A stretch of DNA of 64,000 nucleotides from Brevibacillus daliensis. Its GTDB lineage: Bacteria; Bacillota; Bacilli; Brevibacillales; Brevibacillaceae. The notes under the pieces were generated by a model. That model was not told where the DNA came from and ran no database searches. It was given only the letters and a program-made list of their open reading frames with translations. Every line of letters starts with the position of its first letter. Position 1 is the first letter of the stretch. Positions 53,264 to 61,039 of the stretch are shown here, in pieces. The translations under genes were made by a program, and so were the position numbers. The stretch covers positions 1-64,000 of the forward strand of contig NZ_JAJISB010000032.1 of assembly GCF_021245735.1 (NCBI RefSeq). The letters are read 5' to 3'.

Positions 53264-54016
53264 TCAGCGTACTGGCGTTGCCGCAGACATTTGAAAACCG
53301 AGTGATACTAGCTCTGGGCTAGTAGCTGGTAGCATGAGCAACGCTCCCTTGTTTAACTGATAATTAGATTCACCCATCATTTCACGGTAACTTTCAGGCA
53401 AGACAGATGACATGCTTTGTAGCTTGATCGCATGTTCATCAACCAACACTGAATCTGGCATAATGCCTCCCCACCGTTTTGGATCGGCGATAGGTTCACG
53501 TAACATTTCATCCGAGATAAAAATATTCTCTACTAGCACATTCCCATCTGGTACAGACAATTGCATAATTCGTTTAACAATAGGTTCCGGGTCTTCCCCC
53601 GTTGCTGCACCATCCGTCATATGGCAAATGAGCGGAGCGGGACAATCCTGCATAAATGGTAGTTCTGCCTGTAATAACTTCTCAACCTGCAGAAAAGCCT
53701 TTGCAGTATCTGTAAGACGGCGTGGGCTTAATTCCGGTAAAACACCCAAGCGGGCAACTTCATCAATCCCACGAATGCCATCCAATAAATCATAAACCTC
53801 ATCACTATATGCCAAGATTGCTACTCGATATCTTGGTGACATGCGGCTTCCTTTTGTAGAGCGAAAAATCATCTGCCGAATGGCAGTAGATAATGACTCC
53901 ATTACTACATCAATTCTTCGCTTTTCTCCCATTGGAAGACACATAGAACCACTTACATCAATAACATAAATGATTAAAGCAGGTGTTCTTTGCGTAGCTT
54001 GTAACTCGTAGCTCAT
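53264..54016 (-). CDS. VWA-domain protein
   Basis: A protein of 250 residues made of a single von Willebrand A domain. The MIDAS is complete: DVSGSM, a Thr in RRLTDTAKAF and MTDGAATG. No membrane segment is present, so it is cytosolic. It is placed between the WXG100-like gene and PP2C. In T6SS-type phosphorylation pathways and in several secretion loci VWA proteins act with kinase and phosphatase; the same link is likely here. Confidence 0.85.
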   Translation of the reverse strand: MSYELQATQRTPALIIYVIDVSGSMCLPMGEKRRIDVVMESLSTAIRQMIFRSTKGSRMSPRYRVAILAYSDEVYDLLDGIRGIDEVARLGVLPELSPRRLTDTAKAFLQVEKLLQAELPFMQDCPAPLICHMTDGAATGEDPEPIVKRIMQLSVPDGNVLVENIFISDEMLREPIADPKRWGGIMPDSVLVDEHAIKLQSMSSVLPESYREMMGESNYQLNKGALLMLPATSPELVSLGFQMSAATPVR

Positions 54017-54102
54017 AGTGGCATCTCCCTACTAGGTCGTTAAAAGTTCTATTTACCGAGATTCTTTATGTTCCTATTGCGAATGTCAAGGTGTTATACA
54101 GA

Positions 54103-54705
54103 TTAGTGCACATTCTTAAGATAAGCACTTGGTTTTACCAATCCCGATAACGATTGTGGTACTTCTTTCAATAAAGGAGTGGTTTCTTTTGCACGCTGCT
54201 CTTCCATAATCGCTTCAGATGGCATAACAGGATCTGGTCCATAGTGTAGTTGCTGGCGAATAAAGTGGAGTCTGGCAATCGGCATGGCTGCTTCTGGTCC
54301 CATAACGGATAACTGCCTTTGCATCTCCTTATGAGGAAAGTGGAGAGCTGTTGTACCACCAAAAGCCTGGCCGTTCATCACAAGATTCATCTCCCTTACT
54401 TCGTTACTTGCATTTCGCAGGCTTGTAGCAACTTGTTCTGAACAAATTTGATCAGTCTCTTCAAATCCATTTGCCCAGCTTTCAAGTCGCCCTCCATTTT
54501 TATTCAGGTGCTCCGTAACAGTAGCACTTAGCATTCTAACTTGGCGCCAGTTTTCCTCAATTCGAGATTTTTCCTGTATCTCCCATGTTAGACTATCCAT
54601 GGCTCTCTGCAGGCGTAGCTCAATGTTTCTCCATTCCATCTCCGTACGTTTATACTCAACCCCGAGTTCACGTAGCTGATTAGGGTAAATTAATATTCGC
54701 GACAT
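54103..54705 (-). CDS. WXG100-like helical protein, putative T7SS substrate or partner
   Basis: A protein of about 200 residues. Its start, MSRILIYPNQLRELG, parallels the WXG100 protein of the locus (MARILITPDQVDEV), and two long helices with a central SLTWEIQEK and ENWRQV fill the first 100 residues. A C-terminal extension of about 80 residues is Pro-rich. AGGAG precedes two ATGs; the second (54705) has the better spacing. It is the first gene of the locus. I take it for the heterodimer partner or a larger substrate. Confidence 0.55.
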   Translation of the reverse strand: MSRILIYPNQLRELGVEYKRTEMEWRNIELRLQRAMDSLTWEIQEKSRIEENWRQVRMLSATVTEHLNKNGGRLESWANGFEETDQICSEQVATSLRNASNEVREMNLVMNGQAFGGTTALHFPHKEMQRQLSVMGPEAAMPIARLHFIRQQLHYGPDPVMPSEAIMEEQRAKETTPLLKEVPQSLSGLVKPSAYLKNVH

Positions 54706-54739
54706 CATGATCTCTCCTGAATTCATACTCGTACCTTTG

Positions 54740-55225
54740 AAAAAGAAGATATTATTCCCATGAAAATAGATTTACAGAACCGGGACGTACATACTAGAGA
54801 AATTCGACCTGTTTTTACTTATTATGACTAGGAACTTAGAACGTAACTGCCGTATAGAAATTTTTATCACGGATACATAAACTGTGGTTAGGCCCCAAAA
54901 TTTCCCATGTACATACAAATTATACACGTATTATGAGATTCCTTCTCTACTCACTCTACGGGGGATAAGATATACAATACAGGAGGAAATGACTTCCATA
55001 AACAACTCCCATTAACATATGTATTTTTATCCTATATTGAATAAAATGTAACGCAAAACTGAAAAATTGTAAATTTACTAATATTCCTTCCACTACATTC
55101 AGGATGAAATACCTAGGCAAGTTTGGGACAGAATACCTTGTGTTACAATTACACAACCGTTTTTGTACTTGCTGGACAAGATATTGGAATACGAGTATGA
55201 TGGCTATAGAAAACCAAATAATCGC
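54740..55225. other. Intergenic region with no supported gene
   Basis: This AT-rich stretch of almost 500 bp separates the divergent T7SS-like locus and the second thiamine operon. Both promoters should lie in it, but I find no near-consensus pair that I can defend. A minus-strand open frame at 54956-55267 overlaps the riboswitch and has no ribosome site, so it is not called. Confidence 0.5.
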
Positions 55226-55226
55226 T

Positions 55227-55313
55227 TTGGGGAGCTGGAAATGGCCGGCTGAGAAAGTATTCCGCAAATACTGACCCTTAACCTGATCTGGATAATGCCA
55301 GCGTAGGTAACAC
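55227..55313 (+). promoter_or_regulatory. TPP riboswitch (THI element) of the second thi operon
   Basis: The plus strand shows GGGGAGC, GGCTGAGA, ACTGACCCTTAACCTGATCT and GGATAATGCCAGCGTAGG in THI-box order. A terminator follows at 55334. It would repress the thiamine-precursor importer genes from 55499. Confidence 0.92.
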
Positions 55314-55333
55314 TAACGTTTTTGTTACAGTAG

Positions 55334-55361
55334 ACGCTTCCATCCCAGGGAGCGTTTTTTT
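55334..55361 (+). terminator. Terminator of the TPP attenuator (second thi operon)
   Basis: ACGCTTCC (55334-55341) pairs with GGGAGCGT (55348-55355) with one G-T pair, followed by seven T. It is the expression platform of the riboswitch. Confidence 0.85.
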
Positions 55362-55452
55362 GTTGACAGATAAGAATTCATAAAAATTCTCATCTGCATA
55401 CGTGCAACTAAGGCTTTGCCTGCGCCAAAGGCTTGGCATAGCAAGTTTTCTA
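55362..55452 (+). repeat. 91-nt structured repeat, copy B
   Basis: It starts GTTGACAGATAAGAATT, with a hairpin to AATTCTCATCTG (one mispair), then GCATACGTGCAACTAAGG, the second hairpin based on GGCTTTGCC/GGCATAGC, and AAGTTTTCTA. Against copy A I count 13 substitutions and two compensating one-base gaps. Several changes preserve pairing. It lies between the riboswitch terminator and thiY, so it is transcribed as part of the leader of that operon. Confidence 0.75.
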
Positions 55453-55498
55453 CATACATTAATGAAGTAACTATCATCTAGATGGGGGTCCCTAATTC

Positions 55499-56509
55499 GT
55501 GAAAAAAAGAAATCGCTTTTTAACAGCTGCTCTCTCTTCCGTACTAATTCTTTCCTTGGCAGCATGTAGTGGACAACAAGCTTCTGAACCAACAAAATCA
55601 GTAACTGCACCAGAGAAAATTCAAGTTGTCCTGGATTGGACACCAAACACCAATCATACTGGATTATATGTTGCATTGGAAAATGGCTATTACAAGGAAC
55701 AAGGGCTTGAAGTAGAAATTATCCAACCTGGAGTAAATACAGCAGACGCTATGGTAGCTTCTGGGGAAGTTCCTTTTGGGGTTAGCTATCAGGAAGGTGT
55801 AACCCAGGCACGTACGCAAGGAGTGCCACTCGTATCTATTGCTGCTGTTATTCAGCACAACACTTCCGGTTTTGCTTCACCTGTTGCTAAAAACATCAAA
55901 TCTCCTAAGGATTTTGAAGGAAAAACGTATGGTGGATGGGGTTCCCTTGGAGAAGAGGCAATTCTTACATCTCTCATGAAACAAGAGAATGCTGATTTTA
56001 ATAAATTAAGTATAGTAAATATTGGTGATGCTGATTATTTCACAGCTGTAAAACGTGATATTGATTTTGCCTGGATTTTTTATGGCTGGACAGGAATTGA
56101 AGCAGAGCTACGCAATGAGCCGTTAAATATGATTTATGTCAAGGATTACTCAGAGAAGCTGGATTACTATACCCCAGTTCTTGTGACCAATGAGAAGATG
56201 ATTGCAGAAAAGCCGGAGACAGTTAAAAAATTCATGGCTGCTACCAGCAAAGGATATGATTTTGCAGGGAAAAATCCAGATGAAGCAGCAAATATCCTTC
56301 TAAAACATGCTCCTGATCTAGAAGAAAAGCTAGTGAAGGAAAGCCAAAAATGGCTAAGTCCTCGTTACCAGGACGATGCCCCTCGTTGGGGTGAACAGAA
56401 AAAAGAAGTTTGGCACAACTATTCTGACTGGATGATTGAACATAAACTTCTGGATAAACCGCTTGAAGTAGACAAGGCCTTTACTAACGATTTCTTGCCA
56501 GCTTCCTAA
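55499..56509 (+). CDS. thiY: ThiY-like substrate-binding lipoprotein (copy 2)
   Basis: A protein of 336 residues. A signal with lipobox LAAC, then the ThiY/NMT1 pattern IQVVLDWTPNTNHTGLYVALENGYY, QEGVTQARTQGVPLVSIAAVIQHNTSGF and GGWGSLGEEAIL. It differs strongly from copy 1 and is closer to typical ThiY proteins that bind formylaminopyrimidine. The start is a GTG with a weak GGGGG site. It lies under a TPP riboswitch. Confidence 0.87.
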   Translation: MKKRNRFLTAALSSVLILSLAACSGQQASEPTKSVTAPEKIQVVLDWTPNTNHTGLYVALENGYYKEQGLEVEIIQPGVNTADAMVASGEVPFGVSYQEGVTQARTQGVPLVSIAAVIQHNTSGFASPVAKNIKSPKDFEGKTYGGWGSLGEEAILTSLMKQENADFNKLSIVNIGDADYFTAVKRDIDFAWIFYGWTGIEAELRNEPLNMIYVKDYSEKLDYYTPVLVTNEKMIAEKPETVKKFMAATSKGYDFAGKNPDEAANILLKHAPDLEEKLVKESQKWLSPRYQDDAPRWGEQKKEVWHNYSDWMIEHKLLDKPLEVDKAFTNDFLPAS

Positions 56510-56549
56510 CTAATACAAATTAATATGGAGACAATGAGGAGAGATAAAC

Positions 56550-56840
56550 ATGGCAAATGCATTAGTCAGCATTCAAATCATCCCGAGCACACCTAATGGG
56601 GAGAGCGTAATCCCTTATGTGGATAAAGCAATCGAAGTAATTCAGCAATCAGGGGTAAAATATTTGGTCAGTCCGTTAGAGACAACGATGGAAGGTGAGC
56701 TAGGCGAACTACTTTCCATTATCAATAAAATGAATGAGGTAATGGTGGCAGAAGGCTGTGCTTCCGTTATTTCCCAGGTAAAGATCTATCATCGTCCTGA
56801 GGGAGCTTCAATGGATGTATTAACGGAGAAATATCGATGA
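56550..56840 (+). CDS. MTH1187/YqgV-type thiamine-binding protein
   Basis: A 96-residue ferredoxin-fold protein. ANALVSIQIIPSTPNGES, VSPLETTMEGELGELL and a terminal KIYHRPEGASMD are the pattern of the thiamine-binding (DUF77) family. Its place inside a TPP-regulated ThiYXZ operon strongly supports thiamine or HMP binding in the cytosol. It overlaps the permease gene by 4 bp. Confidence 0.85.
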   Translation: MANALVSIQIIPSTPNGESVIPYVDKAIEVIQQSGVKYLVSPLETTMEGELGELLSIINKMNEVMVAEGCASVISQVKIYHRPEGASMDVLTEKYR

Positions 56841-57622
56841 AAAAAAGCTTTGGATATGTAAAAGCAGGATGGCCGCCAATTCTGGCGGTTTTTCTGCTTC
56901 TCCTGTTGTGGCAAGGTGCCACGATGATTTTTCAGATTGAAGATTGGATTCTCCCTAGTCCACTCGCTATTGTGCAAGAAGGAATTAATCAGGCTCCACA
57001 ATTGGGTAAACATTTGTTAGCTACATTAAAGATTACTTTGCTTGGATTTGCAATCGGCTCAGGGATTGGGCTTGTTCTTGCTTTTGTACTACATAGTTTG
57101 CCTATGATTCGAAGAGCCATTTACCCCCTCTTGATCGTTAGTCAGAACATCCCAACCATCATCTTGGCTCCATTACTGATGATTTGGTTCGGATTTGGAT
57201 TGCTACCCAAGATGATTTTAATTACGTTAATCTGTTTTTTCCCTGTTACGTTATCAACCATGACAGGATTAGCTCAGACAGATCCTCAGATGAAACGATA
57301 CATGATGATGATTGGAGCAAATCGCAAACAAATTTTTTGGAAATTGGAGCTACCCAACTCACTCCCCTCCATTTTTTCCGGGTTAAAAATCTCAGCCACC
57401 TATAGTGTGATGGGTGCCGTCATTTCTGAGTGGTTAGGAGCGAAGGAAGGTCTCGGTTTGTATATGCTAAGAGCTCAATCATCCTTCCACACTGATCGGG
57501 TTTTTGTGACAATGTTTATTATTGTACTAATGAGTTTTGCGATATTTGGTCTAATTACCTTCATAGAACGTCGATTGATTGGCTGGCGTCCTAGTAATGA
57601 AGGGAGGGAGGGAGCAAAATGA
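56837..57622 (+). CDS. thiX: ThiX-like ABC transporter permease (copy 2)
   Basis: A protein of 261 residues with about six helices; the ATPase-coupling loop is RYMMMIGANRKQIFWKLELPNSLP. It overlaps its neighbours on both sides (ATGA joints), so it is translated in a coupled way with the thiamine-binding protein and ThiZ. Confidence 0.87.
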   Translation: MKKSFGYVKAGWPPILAVFLLLLLWQGATMIFQIEDWILPSPLAIVQEGINQAPQLGKHLLATLKITLLGFAIGSGIGLVLAFVLHSLPMIRRAIYPLLIVSQNIPTIILAPLLMIWFGFGLLPKMILITLICFFPVTLSTMTGLAQTDPQMKRYMMMIGANRKQIFWKLELPNSLPSIFSGLKISATYSVMGAVISEWLGAKEGLGLYMLRAQSSFHTDRVFVTMFIIVLMSFAIFGLITFIERRLIGWRPSNEGREGAK

Positions 57623-58392
57623 ATACGGATACTTACGCATTAGAATTACAGCAGATTTCTCATACCTTTTCCGATCGACAAAAATCTGTGCATGTGCTTG
57701 ATAAAATCTCTTTAACAGTGAACAAGGGCGAGTTCGTGTCATTGATCGGTCCATCAGGAAGTGGAAAAAGCACTATCTTTCATATGATTGGAGGTCTACT
57801 TACACCTTCATCAGGTGAAATCTATATCAATGGAAGACAGGTAACTGGAGAAAAAGGACTCATCAGCTATATGCCTCAATCATCCAGCCTGTTTCCCTGG
57901 CGAACAGTTGAAGAGAATGTAGGTCTTGCCTTGGAAGTAGAAGGAATGTCGAAGAAACAAACGCTTCAACTAGCCAGAGAATGGCTTCCCAAGATTGGAC
58001 TTGGTGGTTATGAGCAAGCATACCCTCATATGCTCTCTGGCGGTATGCAGCAGCGTGTAGCCTTTCTACGCGCCCTCCTCAGTAACCAGGAATTAATCTG
58101 CCTCGATGAACCTTTTGGTGCCTTGGACGCATTAAGCAGATTAGAAATGCAAAACTGGCTGCTTTCCGTATGGGAAGAATATCAACGCTCTGTCTTACTT
58201 GTGACGCACAGTATCGACGAAGCCTTGCTACTATCTGATAAAATCTATGTGCTATCTGATAAGCCTGCCGTCATCGCTAAAGAAATTGTCGTTCCACTAG
58301 AACGTCCTCGACATGAGGAAATGATGGTCCGCTCCGAATATTTACAAGTGAAGCAACAAATCCTTTCTTTGCTCAAAAACAGGCAGACCTGA
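57619..58392 (+). CDS. thiZ: ThiZ-like ABC transporter ATPase (copy 2)
   Basis: A protein of 257 residues. Walker A GPSGSGKST, Q-loop region YMPQSSSLFPWRTVEEN, signature LSGGMQQR and Walker B ICLDEPFGALD are all present. It powers import by ThiX/ThiY of copy 2. Confidence 0.87.
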   Translation: MNTDTYALELQQISHTFSDRQKSVHVLDKISLTVNKGEFVSLIGPSGSGKSTIFHMIGGLLTPSSGEIYINGRQVTGEKGLISYMPQSSSLFPWRTVEENVGLALEVEGMSKKQTLQLAREWLPKIGLGGYEQAYPHMLSGGMQQRVAFLRALLSNQELICLDEPFGALDALSRLEMQNWLLSVWEEYQRSVLLVTHSIDEALLLSDKIYVLSDKPAVIAKEIVVPLERPRHEEMMVRSEYLQVKQQILSLLKNRQT

Positions 58393-58433
58393 AGGAATAT
58401 GATGTGTACGTAAGTCCCTTGCCTTTATAACAG

Positions 58434-58490
58434 AAACACCTTGCCCAAACCCTCTATTAAAAGGTTATCTGGAAAGGTGTTTTTTCTTTT
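58434..58490 (+). terminator. Terminator of the second thi operon
   Basis: AAACACCTT (58434-58442) and AAGGTGTTT (58474-58482) close a loop with some internal pairing, followed by TTTTC and more T. Confidence 0.7.
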
Positions 58491-58535
58491 TATACTTGTA
58501 TGTAAGTATGGAGTTACGTGTAGGAAAAATGATGA

Positions 58536-59063
58536 TTACCTTACTTTTTTTAATTTCTTATAAGCAAGTGCCGCCACAACAATGTTTGCAGTGGAACCTA
58601 CTAGTAGTGGAATGATCATACTAATAGCAAAACCTGTTCCTATAATCGGTATCATCATAAGTGGTCCTAAAATACCGTTACAAACGATTCCTCCAATAAT
58701 CCCTACCCACAGATTAACTTTAGTGGAAAGTAGCCAGAAAATCATTGCCCACGCTGCTTGTTGAACTGCCACAAAAAGATGAATGGGTAATCCCAAGGGA
58801 AATCCCGTCATTGCTGCGGTAAAAAGATGACCAATACCAGCTACAATTCCTCCCTCGGCTGGTCCAAATTTCACCCCAGCGTAATACCCCGTAGCTGAAT
58901 CCAGCGCTACGGTTCCTGTTGGAGAAGGGATTTTTAACAGCGAACCTGCCCAGCTTAGTGCAATCATCACTGCAAGACGAGTTATTCTGCGTGTCGTCCA
59001 GAAGGGCTGTTTCATTCTAGCTGTTTGCTCATTACTTCCTTCTTTAGCTTGAAACAAAGTCAC
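58536..59063 (-). CDS. ECF transporter S component (possibly alpha-ribazole, CblT-like)
   Basis: A protein of 175 residues with about five helices. KIPSPTGTVALDSATGYYAGVKFGPAEGG, GHLFTAAMTGFPLGLPIHLF are typical of a subgroup of ECF substrate-binding components that I associate with the alpha-ribazole transporter CblT, though another vitamin is possible. GGAGTAGATAAAT precedes a GTG start at 59063. It is convergent with the second thiamine operon and has no riboswitch of its own that I can see. The energising EcfA/T parts must be elsewhere. Confidence 0.65.
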   Translation of the reverse strand: MTLFQAKEGSNEQTARMKQPFWTTRRITRLAVMIALSWAGSLLKIPSPTGTVALDSATGYYAGVKFGPAEGGIVAGIGHLFTAAMTGFPLGLPIHLFVAVQQAAWAMIFWLLSTKVNLWVGIIGGIVCNGILGPLMMIPIIGTGFAISMIIPLLVGSTANIVVAALAYKKLKKVR

Positions 59064-59150
59064 ATTTATCTACTCCTTTCAAAAAAACTTATCTGCGACT
59101 AATTATATATTGTAACATATTTAATGATAACGTAATGATAATAATACGTA

Positions 59151-59720
59151 TTATTTACGTCGCCACCAAATTGGCACAAACCGTTGCTGATCACTCATCC
59201 ACCGTTTATATTGATACGCCTCATGTAGTGCTGCTTCTTCTATAGATATGCGTACGGATAGCATTAACACATTGAGTAAACTAAACAGTACAGCAGTCCA
59301 GATTGCTCCAAACGTCATCGGCAATGTAACTAGTTCAACTATCACTACTAGGTAGTTGGGATGCTTGATATATTTATATGGTCCACGCATGACTGGTTCA
59401 AGACCTTTTATCACATATATTCTGGTATTCCAATAATGTCCAAGCGATGCGATGCTCCATATTCTAAGCGGTTGAACCAAACAAAACAAAAGAAAAGGAA
59501 GTAGATGAAAAGAGATGTGATCCCAGCCTTTACTTCCTATTTCCACGAACATACTAATAAAAAATGTAACATGCAACAACACCATCCATTTATAGTGGTT
59601 CTCCCCTGCTTCCACGCCCCCTTGTTTCTTGATAAATCTGGTGTTCCGTTTAGCTAGCAATAGTTCTCCCACTCGCTGTAGTAATACAAATCCGATAACA
59701 CACCAAAATAAAGTCACCAT
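59151..59720 (-). CDS. bpsB: Isoprenylcysteine carboxyl methyltransferase-family protein BpsB/YpbQ
   Basis: A protein of 189 residues with four or five helices. The ICMT-type C-terminal motif GPYKYIKHPNYLVVIVEL, then EEAALHEAYQYKRWM, is clear. In B. subtilis the homologous ypbQ (bpsB) follows the type III polyketide synthase bpsA and methylates its alkylpyrone products. The same pair is found here with a 7-bp overlap, so membrane-bound pyrone methylation is the likely role. Confidence 0.85.
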   Translation of the reverse strand: MVTLFWCVIGFVLLQRVGELLLAKRNTRFIKKQGGVEAGENHYKWMVLLHVTFFISMFVEIGSKGWDHISFHLLPFLLFCLVQPLRIWSIASLGHYWNTRIYVIKGLEPVMRGPYKYIKHPNYLVVIVELVTLPMTFGAIWTAVLFSLLNVLMLSVRISIEEAALHEAYQYKRWMSDQQRFVPIWWRRK

Positions 59721-60769
59721 CGTACCAACACCTGCTCACAGGAAAATCCGGGTCCCAGTGCTAGTACCAATCCCGTTTCCCCACTTGTATGTACTTCATT
59801 CATTTCTCGCTCCAAGACGAATAAGACCGTGCATGATGACATATTCCCGTATTGTTGTAGGATATCCCTTGCATGTTTTAATTTGCCTTCAGGAAGGGTT
59901 AGGGCTTGTTCGTAGGCTTGTAATACTTTCATTCCACCTGGATGAGCAATCAATCGATCTAGTTGCCCGTTTTCTATGCCTTGAGAGAACAAAAAATGAT
60001 CCAGCTGAGGTTTAATTTCCGTTTCAACAATGGTTGGGATATCTTTTGAGAAGATCACTTTCATTCCGTCATCCGTTATGTCCCATCCCATTACATCAGT
60101 AGACTCATGCCATATGGTTGATTGACTAGCAAGAAATTTGGGTGAGTTAAAAGGAGCTTGTACCTCATCCCCTACTAACAGAGCTGCTGCTGCACCATCT
60201 GCAAACAGACTTGTGGCAATCAGATTGCTTTTGGACCGATCTGCATGAACAAAGGTTAGACTGCATAGCTCTACACAGCAGACTAACACTTTTTCTTTTG
60301 GACATGCTTTAGCAAATGAGAACCCTCTTGCAAGTCCTGCTGCACCCCCAGCACAACCAAGTCCCCAAAGTGGTGTCCTCGCGATATTTTGTCTAAAACC
60401 CATGGTGTTAAAGAGGTGAGCATCCAGACTAGGCGTTGCCAGTCCGGTAGACGTCACCAGTACTAGTTGATCAATCTCTTTTACGTCCATCTCTATTTTT
60501 TCTAAACAATTTGTTATAGCTTGCTGACATAAACGTAGTGCTTGTACGAGGAATAGCTTATTTTTCTCTGCCCAGCCATGGGGGGTTGAGAACCATTCCA
60601 GTGGAGCGGCAAAATATCTGGATTCAATTTGTGCAGAATCAAACACGGTAAGCAATCGATCTATGTCCCGAAACTGATCCTGGAATAGATGGCGGGCAAA
60701 CATCTGCCCCTCCGCTTTTGTAATTTTATGATCAGGTGTAGCTGTACCTACTGCTGCAATTTTTGGCAT
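59714..60769 (-). CDS. bpsA: Type III polyketide synthase BpsA (alkylpyrone synthase)
   Basis: A protein of 351 residues of the chalcone/stilbene synthase fold. Catalytic Cys139 in LWGLGCAGGAAGL, His in LIAHPGG and Asn in YGNMSS form the triad; LALGPGFSCE is the conserved end. It condenses fatty acyl-CoA with malonyl-CoA into alkylpyrones. The downstream methyltransferase supports that product type. Confidence 0.9.
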   Translation of the reverse strand: MPKIAAVGTATPDHKITKAEGQMFARHLFQDQFRDIDRLLTVFDSAQIESRYFAAPLEWFSTPHGWAEKNKLFLVQALRLCQQAITNCLEKIEMDVKEIDQLVLVTSTGLATPSLDAHLFNTMGFRQNIARTPLWGLGCAGGAAGLARGFSFAKACPKEKVLVCCVELCSLTFVHADRSKSNLIATSLFADGAAAALLVGDEVQAPFNSPKFLASQSTIWHESTDVMGWDITDDGMKVIFSKDIPTIVETEIKPQLDHFLFSQGIENGQLDRLIAHPGGMKVLQAYEQALTLPEGKLKHARDILQQYGNMSSCTVLFVLEREMNEVHTSGETGLVLALGPGFSCEQVLVRW

Positions 60770-60877
60770 GACATACCTTCCTTCGGCGTTCCAGATGCCT
60801 GTTTATTTTCCCCTAAACTGTAAACCCTATGTAGTTTTCACGAAATATGTAAATGTAAGGGTTTACATCACACTTCA

Positions 60878-60892
60878 AATTTTTACAAAATT
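60878..60892. promoter_or_regulatory. Candidate CodY box upstream of brnQ
   Basis: AATTTTTACAAAATT matches the CodY consensus AATTTTCWGAAAATT at 13 of 15 positions and is a dyad. brnQ genes for branched-chain amino acid uptake are well-known CodY targets in Bacillota, so the location 150 bp upstream of brnQ is meaningful. It could also affect bpsA, which starts on the other side. Confidence 0.55.
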
Positions 60893-61039
60893 ATAAATTA
60901 TGTTTATATTTAAATAACGGTCACAAAATAGTAACATTATTAAAATATTTAGCTGCGATTACGTTTTTGAAATGTGATAAATTTATAATCAAATATAAAA
61001 TGCACATCAAGACAAATGCATCAGGATAAGGAGTTTTTT

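Noticed and set aside
54988-55014. Eight-codon frame after AGGAGGA upstream of the second thi operon
   Set aside because: Although the site is good, it lies before the riboswitch with no attenuator logic that I can see, and I have no promoter to place it in a transcript.
54956-55267. Minus-strand open frame of 103 codons
   Set aside because: It has no ribosome site, overlaps the TPP aptamer in antisense and has no family pattern.
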